Positions 19,416 to 29,290 are shown, counted from the first letter of the stretch. The stretch is DNA of 64,000 nt from Streptomyces sp. CB09001 (GCF_003369795.1 NZ_CP026730.1:4455001-4519000), one strand, 5' to 3'. The notes: generated by a model not told the origin, from the sequence alone. A program made the numbers and translations.

Positions 19416-19551
19416 ACGCAGTTCGGCCCGATGGTTGCCTCTCGTCACGGAAAGCGACAACCGTCACAGAGCGGTTTCCATACCACCCCACCCGTTCCTT
19501 CGACGGGAGCCGGTCCCTAGTGTGGCCCTGACAAGACCATTGCGGGGCAAC

Positions 19552-21384
19552 GTGAATCAGATGCAGGGCCGGCTCGTCGCGGGACGCTACCGGCTCGGGG
19601 AAGCCATCGGCAGCGGCGGCATGGGCCGGGTGTGGCGCGCACACGACGAGGTGCTGCACCGGACCGTCGCCATCAAGGAGTTGACCGCCGCGCTCTACGT
19701 CTCGGAGAGCGACCAGGCCATCCTCCTGGCGCGCACCCGGGGCGAGGCGCGCGCGGCGGCACGGATCAACCACTCGGCCGTCGTCACCGTGCACGACGTA
19801 CTCGAGCACGACGGCCGGCCGTGGATCGTGATGGAGCTGGTCGAGGGCCGCTCGCTGGCCGACGCCGTCAAGGAGGAGGAGCGGGTCGACCCGCGGGAGG
19901 CGGCCCGGATCGGCCTGTGGGTGCTGCGCGCCCTGCGCGCCGCGCACACGGCCGGAGTCCTGCACCGCGACGTCAAACCCGGCAACGTGCTGCTCGCCGA
20001 CGACGGCCGCGTCCTGCTCACCGACTTCGGCATCGCGCAGATCGAGGGCGACTCCACCATCACCCGGACCGGAGAGGTCGTCGGCTCCGTCGACTACCTC
20101 GCACCCGAGCGCGTCCGTGGCCACGACCCCGGCCCGTCCTCCGACCTGTGGGCGCTCGGCGCGACGCTGTACACCGCGGTGGAGGGCAGGTCGCCGTTCC
20201 GCCGGACCTCACCGCTGACCACCATGCAGGCGGTCGTCGAGGAGGAGGCCGGCGAGCCCCGGTACGCCGGTGCGCTCGCGCCCGTCATCAGCGCACTGCT
20301 GCGCAAGGACCCTGCCGAGCGGCCGGACGCGACCGAGGCCGAGCACCTGCTCGCCCAGGCGGCCGAGGGCCGACGCCCGGACGCGGCCCAGGCGTACGTG
20401 CCGACCACCCAGTACGCGGGACCGCCACCGCGGGCGGGCGACCCGGCTCACCAGGGGATGCCTGGGGCACCGGGGCCGACCGGCGGGACGACCGCCACGC
20501 CGTACCAGCAGGCGGGCGGGACCACCGCCATGCCGTACCAGCAGGCGGGCGGGACCACCGCCATGCCGTACCAGCAGGCGGGCGGGACCACCGCCACGCC
20601 GTACCCGCCGACGACCGGCCCCACCGCGGTCGGCCCCGCCCCGGCCGGACACACCGCGCCGGGCTACGCGGTGGCCCCGGCGACGGGCGGCGCCGCTCCC
20701 GGACGAGCACGGCGGGCCCGCATGCGCACCCTCGCCCTGGTCGTCGCCGTCGCGGCGCTGATCGGCGCGGGTACCGCAGTGGTGCTGCAACAGCGCGGCG
20801 AGGGCGGCTCGTCGGCCGGCGCCGACCCGACCCACGGGCCGAGCGGTTCGGCCGCTCCTTCCCCCTCCGCCTCCGCAACGACCGGCAAGGGCCCGGGCGG
20901 TTCCGTCCCGGCCGACTGGACACGCCGCGAGGACCCGCTGGGTTTCAGCCTCTACCTGCCCGAGAACTGGCAGCGGAGGGACTTCGACGGCGACAGCGGC
21001 GAACTCCGGCAGATCGACTACACCCCCGACGGCGGCAAACACGTCCTGCGCATATCAGTCGACACCGCGCCCGACTACAACGACCCGTACGCGCACCAGC
21101 AGGACCTGGACGCGCAACTGCTCCAGCGGCTCGTCGACTACCAGCGCGTCAAGCTCGAACGCGTCGGCTACCGCGACCGTGACGGCGCCCGCTGGGAGTA
21201 CACCTGGAACGCGCTGCCCAAGGACACCGAGTTCCCCGGCCCGCGCCGCGCCGTGTCGCAGATGTACATGTCCCGCGACGGCGTCGAGTACGCCCTCAAC
21301 ATGACGGGACCGGCGGGCGACTGGCCGACCACGCAACGGCGGTTCAAGGCGGTGCTGCAGAGCTGGCAGGAGAGGACCGGCTGA
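19552..21384 (+). CDS. Ser/Thr protein kinase B, membrane-anchored with extracellular domain
   Basis: A 610-residue PknB-type kinase. The kinase domain (about 8-270) has GSGGMGRVW, VAIKEL, HRDVKPGN (about 137), LTDFGIAQ and an APE-type motif (LAPERVRG). A linker with four 11-residue repeats (GGTTAxPYQQA) leads to a membrane helix at about 390-410. An extracellular domain follows, beginning at PLGFSLYLPENWQRRD. I chose GTG at 19552 because the conserved kinase N-terminus (QGRLVAGRYRLGEAIG) starts five residues later; an ATG at 19561 is equally possible. It is third in the kinase cluster, about 136 bp after the pseudokinase gene, so a separate promoter is possible. Confidence 0.92.
   Translation: MNQMQGRLVAGRYRLGEAIGSGGMGRVWRAHDEVLHRTVAIKELTAALYVSESDQAILLARTRGEARAAARINHSAVVTVHDVLEHDGRPWIVMELVEGRSLADAVKEEERVDPREAARIGLWVLRALRAAHTAGVLHRDVKPGNVLLADDGRVLLTDFGIAQIEGDSTITRTGEVVGSVDYLAPERVRGHDPGPSSDLWALGATLYTAVEGRSPFRRTSPLTTMQAVVEEEAGEPRYAGALAPVISALLRKDPAERPDATEAEHLLAQAAEGRRPDAAQAYVPTTQYAGPPPRAGDPAHQGMPGAPGPTGGTTATPYQQAGGTTAMPYQQAGGTTAMPYQQAGGTTATPYPPTTGPTAVGPAPAGHTAPGYAVAPATGGAAPGRARRARMRTLALVVAVAALIGAGTAVVLQQRGEGGSSAGADPTHGPSGSAAPSPSASATTGKGPGGSVPADWTRREDPLGFSLYLPENWQRRDFDGDSGELRQIDYTPDGGKHVLRISVDTAPDYNDPYAHQQDLDAQLLQRLVDYQRVKLERVGYRDRDGARWEYTWNALPKDTEFPGPRRAVSQMYMSRDGVEYALNMTGPAGDWPTTQRRFKAVLQSWQERTG
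20482..20613 (+). repeat. 33-bp in-frame tandem repeat in kinase B linker
   Basis: Four copies of a 33-bp unit encode GGTTAxPYQQA (the last ends PYPPT). The copies are nearly identical in DNA, so copy number may vary between strains. Confidence 0.9.
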
Positions 21385-21489
21385 GCCGGGCCGCCCCGGC
21401 CGCGACGCGGACCGCCCGCCCGTCGGTTGTCGGCCACCCGTGTGACAGCGGTCCGGAGCCGGTGCGTCCGGTGGGGCATGATGGGGCGC

Positions 21490-22668
21490 ATGGTGACCGA
21501 GGGGGCGGGCGGGCGTGTCATCGCGGGCCGTTACCGGCTCCATGAGCGGCTCGGCCGCGGCGGCATGGGCATCGTGTGGCGGGCCACCGACCAACTGCTC
21601 GCCCGCGAAGTGGCCGTGAAGGCCCTCCCCCTCGACGAGACCCTCTCCGCGGCCGAGGCCCGACGGCGCCGCGAACGCACCCTGCGCGAGGCCCGCGCGG
21701 TCGCGCAGCTGCGGCATCCGCACGTCATCGTCGTGCACGACGTGGTCGAGGACGACGAACGCGCGTACATGGTCATGGAACTGGTCGACGGCGGCTCGCT
21801 CGCCGACCGCGTCCTCACCCACGGTCCGGTCGACGCCGCCGAGGCCGCCCGCATCGGCGTCGCCCTGCTCGACGCCCTGGGCACGGCCCACGCGTCCGGG
21901 ATCCTGCACCGGGACGTGAAGCCGTCGAACGTGCTGGTCGCCGACCACGGCCGGGTCGTCCTCACCGACTTCGGGGTGGCCCAGGTCGCGGGCGCCACCA
22001 CGCTCACCGAGAGCGGTTCCTTCGTCGGTTCCCCCGAGTACACCGCGCCGGAGCGGATGTCCGGTGCCGGGACCGGTCCCGAGTCCGACCTGTGGTCGCT
22101 TGGCGTGCTGCTGTGCGCGGTCCTCAGCGGCGCGTCCCCCTTCCACCGGGACTCGCTGGGCGGTGTCCTGCACGCCGTGGTCACCGAGGAGATCCGCCCG
22201 CCCGCACAGGCGGGGCCGCTCCTGCCGGTCGTACGCGGCCTGCTGGAACGCGATCCGCGACGGCGGCTGGACGCGGCGTCGGCCCAGCGGATGCTGCGCG
22301 CCTTCCTCGGCACGGGCCGTACGCCCGCGACACCGGCACAGGCCGTGGCCCCCGGGCCCCTGCGGGCGCGGCGGAGCGTGAAGCGGAGCGTGCTCCTGGC
22401 GGTGCTGCTGGTCGTCGCGGCGGCGGGCGCGGGCGTCACGGCGGCCGCGCTGTTCGCCGACGGAGGCGACGACGGGGGCGGCACGCCGAACAGTTCGGTG
22501 CCCGCCACGCCGACGTCGACCGCGCCGACGTCGACCGCGCCGACCTCGACCACGCCGACGTTGACCGCGCAGACATCACCAACGCGGACATCACCAACGC
22601 AGACATCGACAACGCCGAGCGCGGATCCCGCCTCCCCGGCCGCCTCCGGTTCCGGCAACGGCACCTAA
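21490..22668 (+). CDS. Ser/Thr protein kinase C, membrane-anchored, no sensor domain
   Basis: A 392-residue PknB-type kinase with all catalytic motifs: GRGGMGIVW, VAVKAL, HRDVKPSN (about 140), LTDFGVAQ and APE. A short linker and a membrane helix (about 299-322) follow. Outside the membrane there is only a Thr/Ser/Pro repeat tail (PTSTAPTSTAPTST and degenerate copies), with no folded domain, unlike kinases A, B and D. ATG at 21490 is chosen with GGGGCGC upstream; ATG at 21478 or 21481 would add a few residues. It probably relies on partners in the same array for input, which is inference. Confidence 0.9.
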   Translation: MVTEGAGGRVIAGRYRLHERLGRGGMGIVWRATDQLLAREVAVKALPLDETLSAAEARRRRERTLREARAVAQLRHPHVIVVHDVVEDDERAYMVMELVDGGSLADRVLTHGPVDAAEAARIGVALLDALGTAHASGILHRDVKPSNVLVADHGRVVLTDFGVAQVAGATTLTESGSFVGSPEYTAPERMSGAGTGPESDLWSLGVLLCAVLSGASPFHRDSLGGVLHAVVTEEIRPPAQAGPLLPVVRGLLERDPRRRLDAASAQRMLRAFLGTGRTPATPAQAVAPGPLRARRSVKRSVLLAVLLVVAAAGAGVTAAALFADGGDDGGGTPNSSVPATPTSTAPTSTAPTSTTPTLTAQTSPTRTSPTQTSTTPSADPASPAASGSGNGT

Positions 22669-22760
22669 ACGGGAGATAAGCGGCATCATGCGTCACGGGT
22701 CTGTGACCACCGGGCATCCACGGTGGAAAGGGGCACGCCCGGCGCGATATGGATGGACCC

Positions 22761-24476
22761 ATGAGCAGCAACGGGGGGCCCCGCAGTGGGGCGGACGAGC
22801 CGACGAGTTTTGACCTGCAACCGCCGAACCGGCCGGCCGCGGTGCCACATCCCGGCAATCCGTACGCGACACCGACCCAGGTCGTACCGACGCGGTCGCA
22901 GAGTCAGTCGCCCACCCCTCGGGCGGCTCCTTCGGCGCCCCCGTCGGCCACTCCTCCCGCCGCCGCGCCGGACCCGGGCGCCGGGCGGCTGATCGCCGGC
23001 CGCTACCGGCTGCTCGCGAAGCTCGGGCACGGCGGCATGGGCACCGTCTGGCGGGCCAAGGACGAGACCGTCGACCGCGAGGTCGCCGTCAAGGAGCCCC
23101 GCGTCCCCGACCACCTTCCCGAACGCGAACGGGACAACGCCTTCGAGCGGATGCGCCGCGAGGCGCGCGCCGCGGCCCGGCTCGACCACCCCGCGGTGGT
23201 CGACGTGCACGACGTGGCGGTCGTGGACGACCAGCCGTGGATCGTGATGGAACTCGTGCGCGGACGCTCGCTCGGCGACGCCCTCCAGGAGGGCACCCTG
23301 AGCGCCCGCGAGGCCGCCCGGATCGGCCTGGAGGTGCTCGGCGCGCTGGAGGCCGCGCACGCCGCCGGTGTCCTGCACCGGGACGTGAAGCCGGACAACG
23401 TCCTGCTCGGCCGGCACGACCGGGTCGTCCTCACCGACTTCGGCATCGCCCAGATCGAGGGCGAGACCAGCCTGACCGACACCGGCGGCTTCGTCGGCTC
23501 GCCCGAGTACATCGCCCCGGAGCGGGTGCTGGGCCAGCGCCCCGGCCCGGCGAGCGACCTGTGGTCCCTGGGCGTGGTGCTGTACGCCGCGACGGAGGGC
23601 GTCTCGCCGTTCCGCCGCAGCAACACCCCCGCCACGCTCCAGTCGGTGCTCAACGCCGCGCCCGCGCCGCCCGCCTCCGCGCAGGGCCCGCTGGCCGAGG
23701 TGATCACGGGCCTGCTGGACAAGGACCCGGCGCGCCGTCCGGACGCCGCCCGGGTCCGCGCCCTGCTGGACGCCGCGGCGAACCCGCCCGCGCCGCAGCC
23801 CACCCAGGTGGTCCGGCTCGACGGTCCCGGGGAGCCGGGCACGGCGCCCGCGTCCCGCTGGAGCGTCCGGCTGGGCCGCAACGCGTGGCTCACCCTCGGT
23901 GCGGTGGTCGTCGCGGCGGCGGTCGCCGGATACCTGGTGCTCGCGGACCCCTTCGCGGGGCCGCTGCCCGACGGTTGGAAGACCCCGCACGAGAAGCGGC
24001 TCGCCGCGACCCTGGCGGTGCCCGAGGGCTACAAGCGCACCGTTCCCGAGGAGGCCGACCAGCACTGGGTCACCTACACCGACGAGAGCGGCGCCGTCTG
24101 GATCGGCCTGACCCTGGACAAGAAGGCGGAGGACACCGCCGGCAACATCGCCGGGTCCGCCGCGGCCGAGATGTACGACGACGACGGCAAGTTCAAGGCG
24201 AGCGGGGAGTACGAGCTCTCCATGCCCGAGAACCCGAAGACCGACCCCAGGGAGACCGAGTACCGGGGTGGGAAGTCCGCCGAGAACACGGTCGTCTACA
24301 CCACCACCGACAGTCAGAACCCCCGCCCGCGCGAACTGCGGATCTTCTACTACCGCACGTCCGCGGGCGACATGTACAAGCTCACCGTCAGCTACCCGGG
24401 CAAGGGCGACTTCACCGAGCGGGGGCGTGAGGTGGCCAGTACGGCCGTCACCCATCTGGACATCGACGGCACCTGA
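22761..24476 (+). CDS. Ser/Thr protein kinase D, membrane-anchored with extracellular domain
   Basis: A 571-residue kinase with a disordered Pro/Ser-rich N-terminus of about 75 residues before the catalytic domain (GHGGMGTVW, VAVKEP, HRDVKPDN at about 206, LTDFGIAQ, APE). A membrane helix sits at about 374-395 and an extracellular domain follows (LAATLAVPEGYKRTVPEEA onward). That domain shares the P-E-G-[WY] opening and overall pattern with kinases A and B. ATG at 22761 has GGATGG upstream; ATG at 22749 is an alternative. It is the last gene of the cluster; an inverted repeat follows. Confidence 0.92.
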   Translation: MSSNGGPRSGADEPTSFDLQPPNRPAAVPHPGNPYATPTQVVPTRSQSQSPTPRAAPSAPPSATPPAAAPDPGAGRLIAGRYRLLAKLGHGGMGTVWRAKDETVDREVAVKEPRVPDHLPERERDNAFERMRREARAAARLDHPAVVDVHDVAVVDDQPWIVMELVRGRSLGDALQEGTLSAREAARIGLEVLGALEAAHAAGVLHRDVKPDNVLLGRHDRVVLTDFGIAQIEGETSLTDTGGFVGSPEYIAPERVLGQRPGPASDLWSLGVVLYAATEGVSPFRRSNTPATLQSVLNAAPAPPASAQGPLAEVITGLLDKDPARRPDAARVRALLDAAANPPAPQPTQVVRLDGPGEPGTAPASRWSVRLGRNAWLTLGAVVVAAAVAGYLVLADPFAGPLPDGWKTPHEKRLAATLAVPEGYKRTVPEEADQHWVTYTDESGAVWIGLTLDKKAEDTAGNIAGSAAAEMYDDDGKFKASGEYELSMPENPKTDPRETEYRGGKSAENTVVYTTTDSQNPRPRELRIFYYRTSAGDMYKLTVSYPGKGDFTERGREVASTAVTHLDIDGT

Positions 24477-24488
24477 GCGCCCCGCTCG

Positions 24489-24537
24489 CACAACGCCCTG
24501 ATCAGCGGGTTTGTTGCCAGCGATCACTGGCGTTGTG
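24489..24537. promoter_or_regulatory. inverted repeats between kinase D and the SSADH gene
   Basis: CACAACGCC (24489-24497) and GGCGTTGTG (24529-24537) are perfect 9-bp inverted copies 31 bp apart. Between them is a second near-palindrome, CCAGCGATCACTGG (24517-24530). The set could be a terminator for the kinase genes or an operator for the dehydrogenase gene starting at 24616. Confidence 0.45.
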
Positions 24538-24615
24538 TGAGCACTCGGTGAATCGTGGTGAATCCCCATTACCGACGGGTACACAAAGCCCGCCCGGCGT
24601 CATACCCTGCGGCTC

Positions 24616-26229
24616 ATGACGGACGCGCAGGCCCCGGAACTCACCGGCACGAACCCCCTCGCCCCCACCCCGGAGGGCGCCCGCACGGCTGCCGACGTGG
24701 TCACGCCCGAGCTGGTCGCCCAGCTCACCAAGGGCGTGACCGGCTCCGGCCGCACCGCCAACCACACCCCGTTCACCGGCGAGAAGCTGGCCGACCTGCC
24801 CGAGGCGACGCCCGAGGACGTGGCCGCCGCCTTCGAGCGGGCCCGCGCCGCCCAGGCCGTGTGGGCGCGGGTGCCGGTACGGCAGCGCGCCGCGGTCCTG
24901 CTGCGCTTCCACGACCTGGTCCTCGCGCGTCAGGCCGAGGTCCTCGACCTCATCCAGCTGGAGACCGGCAAGGCCCGCCTGCACGCCCACGAGGAGGTCC
25001 AGGCCGTCGCCGTCGCCGCCCGGCACTACGGCCGCAAGGCCCCCGCCTACCTGCGCCCCAGGCGGCACACCGGCGCCGTACCGACCCTCACCAAGGTCAC
25101 CGAGCTGCGCCACCCGCGCGGCGTGGTCGGCCAGATCGCCCCCTGGAACTACCCGCTGGAGCTGTCCGTCGGCGACGCCCTCCCCGCCTTCGTCGCGGGC
25201 AACGCCGTCGTCATGAAGCCCGACACCGAGACCTGCCTGACCGCCCTGTGGGCGCGTGACCTGCTCATCGAGGCCGGGCTGCCCGCCGAGGTCTTCCAGG
25301 TCGTCCTCGGCGAAGGACCGGTCGTCGGCCCCGAGGTCGTCAAGCACGCCGACTACGTCTCCTTCACCGGCTCCACCCGCACCGGCCGCGAGGTCGCCCA
25401 GGGTGCCGCCGCCCGCCTGGTCGGCGTCTCCCTGGAGCTCGGCGGCAAGAACGCCATGCTGGTCCTCGAGGACGCCGACATCGAGAAGGCCGCGGCGGGC
25501 GCCGTCCGCGCCTGCTTCTCCTCGGCCGGCCAGCTCTGCATATCCATCGAGCGGCTCTACGTCCACGCGTCCGTCGCCGACGCCTTCCTGGAACGCTTCG
25601 CCGCCCGCACCAGGGCCATGCGGCTCGGCACCTCCCTCTCCTACGGCGCCGACATGGGCTCGCTGGTGGGGGAGCGGCAGCTGGCGACGGTGAAGGCGCA
25701 CGTGACGGACGCCGTGGAGCGGGGCGCCAAGCTCGTCGCCGGTGGCGTCGCCCGCCCCGACATCGGCCCGTACTTCTACGAGCCGACCATCCTCGACGGC
25801 GTCGTGGCCCCCATGACGGTGTGCACCGAGGAGACCTTCGGCCCGGTCGTCTCCGTCTACCGCTTCACGACCGAGGACGAGGCCGTCGAGCACGCCAACT
25901 CCACGCCGTACGGCCTGAACTCCTCGGTGTGGACGAAGAACGCCCGGCGCGGCCACGAGGTCGCCGCGCGGATGCGCACCGGGACCGTCAACATCAACGA
26001 GGGGTACGCCCCCGCCTACGGCAGCGCCCAGTCCCCGATGGGCGGCATGAAGGACTCCGGCCTCGGCCGCCGGCACGGCTCCGAGGGCATCCTCAAGTAC
26101 ACCGAGGCCCAGACGGTCGCCCACCAGCGCCTGCTGCCGATGGCGCCCTCGCTCGGCATGGACGACGAGAAGTACGCGGCGTTCATGAGCCGGAGCCTGC
26201 GGCTCATGAAGACTCTCCGGTTCCGGTAG
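24616..26229 (+). CDS. gabD2: succinic semialdehyde dehydrogenase (aldehyde dehydrogenase family)
   Basis: A 537-residue NAD(P)+-dependent aldehyde dehydrogenase most like succinic semialdehyde dehydrogenases of the GabD2 type, which make succinate from GABA or 2-oxoglutarate-derived semialdehyde. Motifs seen are the oxyanion Asn region (IAPWNYPLELSVGDALPAFV), FTGSTRTGREVA, the general base Glu in LELGGKNAM and the nucleophile Cys308 (SSAGQLCIS). The ATG at 24616 lies shortly after a TACCCT -10-like element. The following GMC oxidoreductase gene is 98 bp downstream on the same strand. A near-palindrome upstream may be its operator. Confidence 0.88.
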   Translation: MTDAQAPELTGTNPLAPTPEGARTAADVVTPELVAQLTKGVTGSGRTANHTPFTGEKLADLPEATPEDVAAAFERARAAQAVWARVPVRQRAAVLLRFHDLVLARQAEVLDLIQLETGKARLHAHEEVQAVAVAARHYGRKAPAYLRPRRHTGAVPTLTKVTELRHPRGVVGQIAPWNYPLELSVGDALPAFVAGNAVVMKPDTETCLTALWARDLLIEAGLPAEVFQVVLGEGPVVGPEVVKHADYVSFTGSTRTGREVAQGAAARLVGVSLELGGKNAMLVLEDADIEKAAAGAVRACFSSAGQLCISIERLYVHASVADAFLERFAARTRAMRLGTSLSYGADMGSLVGERQLATVKAHVTDAVERGAKLVAGGVARPDIGPYFYEPTILDGVVAPMTVCTEETFGPVVSVYRFTTEDEAVEHANSTPYGLNSSVWTKNARRGHEVAARMRTGTVNINEGYAPAYGSAQSPMGGMKDSGLGRRHGSEGILKYTEAQTVAHQRLLPMAPSLGMDDEKYAAFMSRSLRLMKTLRFR

Positions 26230-26327
26230 CCGACGTAAGGGCGCGGGGCCGCATCGACATGCGGCTCCGCCGTCCGGGCGCGACCAGCCACGACTCACCC
26301 GCACGCGACACTCAACGAGGAGCCCCC

Positions 26328-28145
26328 GTGCCCCAGGATGCATACGACTACGACGTCCTCGTCGTGGGATCCGGCTTCGGCGGCTCCGTCTCCGCCCTCC
26401 GCCTCACCGAGAAGGGCTACCGCGTCGGCGTCCTGGAGGCCGGCCGCCGTTTCACCCGGGAGTCGCTGCCCAAGAACTCCTGGGACCTGAAGAACTACCT
26501 CTGGGCGCCGAAGCTCGGCATGTTCGGCATCCAGCGCATCCACCTGCTCGGGAATGTCATGGTCCTGGCAGGAGCCGGGGTCGGCGGCGGCTCGCTCAAC
26601 TACGCCAACACCCTGTACGTGCCGCCGAAGCCCTTCTTCGACGACCCCCAGTGGCGCGGCATCACCGACTGGCACGAGGAACTGACGCCGTACTACGACC
26701 AGGCCCGGCGCATGCTCGGGGTCCGTCTCAACCCGACGATGACCCCCTCCGACGTGCACCTGAAGGCCGCCGCCGAGCGGATGGGCTGCGGCGACACCTT
26801 CCACATGGCCCCGGTCGGCGTCTTCTTCGGCGACGGCGAGGACGCCGACGGCACGGCGAAGGCCGGGCCGGGCCAACAGGTGCCCGACCCGTACTTCGGC
26901 GGCGCGGGCCCCGACCGCAAGGCCTGCAACGAGTGCGGCGAGTGCATGACCGGCTGCCGGCACGGCGCGAAGAACACCCTCAACGAGAACTACCTCTACC
27001 TCGCCGAGAAGGCCGGCGCCGTCGTGCACCCGATGACCACGGCCGTCTCCGTCACGGACGACTCGCGCGGCGGCTTCGCGGTCGCCACCCTCCCCACCGA
27101 CCGCAAGAAGGGCGGAAAGCGAGGGAAGCGCGGGAACAAGGACGCGGGCCGCACCTTCACCGCCCGCCGCGTCGTCCTGGCCGCCGGCACCTACGGCACC
27201 CAGACCCTGCTGCACCGCATGAAGGCGGGCGGCCAGCTCCCCTACATATCGAACGCGCTCGGCGAGCTGACGCGCACCAACTCCGAGGCACTGGTCGGCG
27301 CCCAGACCGACGACCGGCGCTACCGCAGCGCCACCGGCGAGCCACGGGCCGACTTCACGCGCGGCGTCGCCATCACGTCGTCCATCCACCCGGACGCCAA
27401 CACCCACATCGAGCCGGTGCGTTACGGCAAGGGCTCCAACTCGATGGGCGGCCTGTCCATCCTCCAGGTCCCCTACGCCGGGCAGACCGCCTCGGGTGCC
27501 TCCCGCGTCCTGGGCTTCCTCGGCCACGCGGCCAAGCACCCGCTGCTGGTCCTGCGTTCGCTCTCCAACCGCAAGTGGTCCGAGCGGACCATCATCGGCC
27601 TGGTCATGCAGTCCCTGGACAACTCCCTGACCACGCACCTGAAACCGACGGGCGTCGGCAAGGGCCTGCTCACCGCCCGCCAGGGCCACGGATCGCCCAA
27701 CCCCAAGCAGATCAAGGCCGCCACCGAGGGCGCCGCCGCGCTCGCCGCCGAGATCAACGGCTTCGCCGGATCCAACGTCGGCGAGCTGATGGGCACCCCG
27801 CTCACCGCCCACTTCCTCGGCGGCTGCCCCATCGGCGCCTCCCGCGAGACCGGCGTCATAGACCCCTACCACCGCCTCTACGGCCACCCCGGCATCTCGG
27901 TCGTCGACGGCGCCGCCGTCTCGGCCAACCTCGGCGTCAACCCGTCCCTGACCATCACCGCGCAGGCCGAGCGCGCGATGTCGTACTGGCCCAACAGGGG
28001 CGAGCGCGACCCGCGCCCCGCGCAGGGCACCGGGTACGAGCGGGTGGCCGCCGTCGCGCCCCGGTCGCCGGCCGTCCCGGAACAGGCCTTCGGCGCGCTG
28101 CGCCTGCCGTTCGTGGAGATGCCGAGGGTGCCGCCGAAGAAGTAG
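26328..28145 (+). CDS. GMC-type FAD oxidoreductase with a four-cysteine motif
   Basis: A 605-residue GMC-family flavoprotein related to the bacterial cholesterol oxidase / choline dehydrogenase group. The FAD-binding motif VVGSGFGGSVSALRL is at about 9-24, with GAGVGGGSLNYANTL as the second family motif. The C-terminal FAD segment contains HFLGGCPIG and VVDGAAVSANLGVNPSLTI. Around residue 200 it carries CNECGECMTGCRHGAKN, a ferredoxin-like Cys cluster seen in some long GMC members. The start is GTG at 26328 after GAGGAG. There is no signal peptide. The substrate is unknown; a sterol- or alcohol-type compound is a guess. Confidence 0.85.
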   Translation: MPQDAYDYDVLVVGSGFGGSVSALRLTEKGYRVGVLEAGRRFTRESLPKNSWDLKNYLWAPKLGMFGIQRIHLLGNVMVLAGAGVGGGSLNYANTLYVPPKPFFDDPQWRGITDWHEELTPYYDQARRMLGVRLNPTMTPSDVHLKAAAERMGCGDTFHMAPVGVFFGDGEDADGTAKAGPGQQVPDPYFGGAGPDRKACNECGECMTGCRHGAKNTLNENYLYLAEKAGAVVHPMTTAVSVTDDSRGGFAVATLPTDRKKGGKRGKRGNKDAGRTFTARRVVLAAGTYGTQTLLHRMKAGGQLPYISNALGELTRTNSEALVGAQTDDRRYRSATGEPRADFTRGVAITSSIHPDANTHIEPVRYGKGSNSMGGLSILQVPYAGQTASGASRVLGFLGHAAKHPLLVLRSLSNRKWSERTIIGLVMQSLDNSLTTHLKPTGVGKGLLTARQGHGSPNPKQIKAATEGAAALAAEINGFAGSNVGELMGTPLTAHFLGGCPIGASRETGVIDPYHRLYGHPGISVVDGAAVSANLGVNPSLTITAQAERAMSYWPNRGERDPRPAQGTGYERVAAVAPRSPAVPEQAFGALRLPFVEMPRVPPKK

Positions 28146-28191
28146 CGGCCACGGAGGAACGGCCGCAGCCCCGGGCATGAGAAGGCGAAGA

Positions 28192-28221
28192 GGACCCGCA
28201 CCCCCCTCCGAGCGCGGGTCC
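28192..28221. terminator. bidirectional hairpin between convergent genes
   Basis: GGACCCGC (28192-28199) pairs with GCGGGTCC (28214-28221) between the GMC oxidoreductase gene and the sortase substrate gene, which face each other. Confidence 0.55.
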
Positions 28222-28264
28222 CCCTCACCCAGCCTGAGTCACGCCGCTCCCGCGAGCGTGGGCG

Positions 28265-29290
28265 TCAGGTGTCCGAGCCGGCCCTGCGCCGCCGGACCAC
28301 GAACACCGCACCGCCGCCGGCCACCACGGCGAGCCCGCCGACGAGGCCGATCACCGGCAACGCCGAGCTGGAGCCGGTCGCGGCGAGGCTCCCGGTGACC
28401 TCCGGGGTGTCGGCGGCCGGCTTCCGGACGGTCACGGGCGCCTTGCCGCCCTCCTGCGGCCGGGTGCCGTCCGTGTCCGTGCCGGGGGCCACGATCCGGA
28501 ACCGGTAGGCGACGTCGCCGAAGCCGGTGCACTCGCCGTCCGCGTCGCCGTAGATCGTCGCGCCGAGCGTGAAGCCGGCGCCGGCCGGGGCACCGGCCCG
28601 CACGTTGATCCGCATCGGGATGGCGACCTCGTAGTCGGGCGCCAGTTCGTCGGTGTAACCGATGTAGCCCACCGCGTAGCCGAGTTCGTCGAGGTTCTCC
28701 CAGGTCCGGTCCTCGGGGTTCCAGGCCTGGAGAGCGACCGCCTCGCTCTCGAACAGGTCCTCGCCGTCGCGGTCGGCGGAGGCGCCGGCCAGGTACTCGA
28801 GGTTCTGCAGCGTGGAGCCGGAGTCGTTCGCCACGTTCAGCGAGAACGCGTGCCAGCCGCTGCCCGCCGCGATCTCGCCGGGCAGGCCCTCGATGCCGAC
28901 GTCGACCTTGGTGTCCTCGCACACGGACGGTTCGGGATCCGGGCTCGCGGTCTCCTCCGGCTCGGAGGTGCTCGGCGAGGGGTTCGCGGGGACGGACGTG
29001 GCCGTCTGCGTGCCGTCGGGGGCGAGAGTGCCCGCGCCCGTCGTGCTCGGGGAGGCCGGGGAGGCGGCGGAACCCATGGACGGGCTCGTGGAGTCGCTCG
29101 GGGCGGGCGAGGCCCCGCTCGTCGACCCGCCCTGGGACGGCGACCCGCCCTGGGACGGCGAGCCGTCCGACGAGGCGGACGGGGTCGGCGGGGTACTGCC
29201 GCTCGCGGAGGCCGCCGGGGCCGCGAGCAGTGCCACGGGGGAGATCACTGCCGTGGCGGCGGCTGCGGCCAGGGCGCGACGAAGCTTCAT
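28265..29290 (-). CDS. secreted cell-wall protein with LAATG sortase signal
   Basis: A 341-residue exported protein. A signal peptide occupies about 1-30 (MKLRRALAAAAATAVISP... ending APAASAS). A Ser/Gly/Pro-rich region with SPSQGG repeats (30-110) leads to a folded domain of about 175 residues with two or three Cys. The C-terminus is a complete sorting signal: LAATG at 302-306, a hydrophobic helix, then RRRR. LAxTG is the motif of class E sortases in Streptomyces. No sortase gene is in the window. The upstream region has striking repeats. The function of the folded domain is not recognised. Confidence 0.88.
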   Translation of the reverse strand: MKLRRALAAAAATAVISPVALLAAPAASASGSTPPTPSASSDGSPSQGGSPSQGGSTSGASPAPSDSTSPSMGSAASPASPSTTGAGTLAPDGTQTATSVPANPSPSTSEPEETASPDPEPSVCEDTKVDVGIEGLPGEIAAGSGWHAFSLNVANDSGSTLQNLEYLAGASADRDGEDLFESEAVALQAWNPEDRTWENLDELGYAVGYIGYTDELAPDYEVAIPMRINVRAGAPAGAGFTLGATIYGDADGECTGFGDVAYRFRIVAPGTDTDGTRPQEGGKAPVTVRKPAADTPEVTGSLAATGSSSALPVIGLVGGLAVVAGGGAVFVVRRRRAGSDT

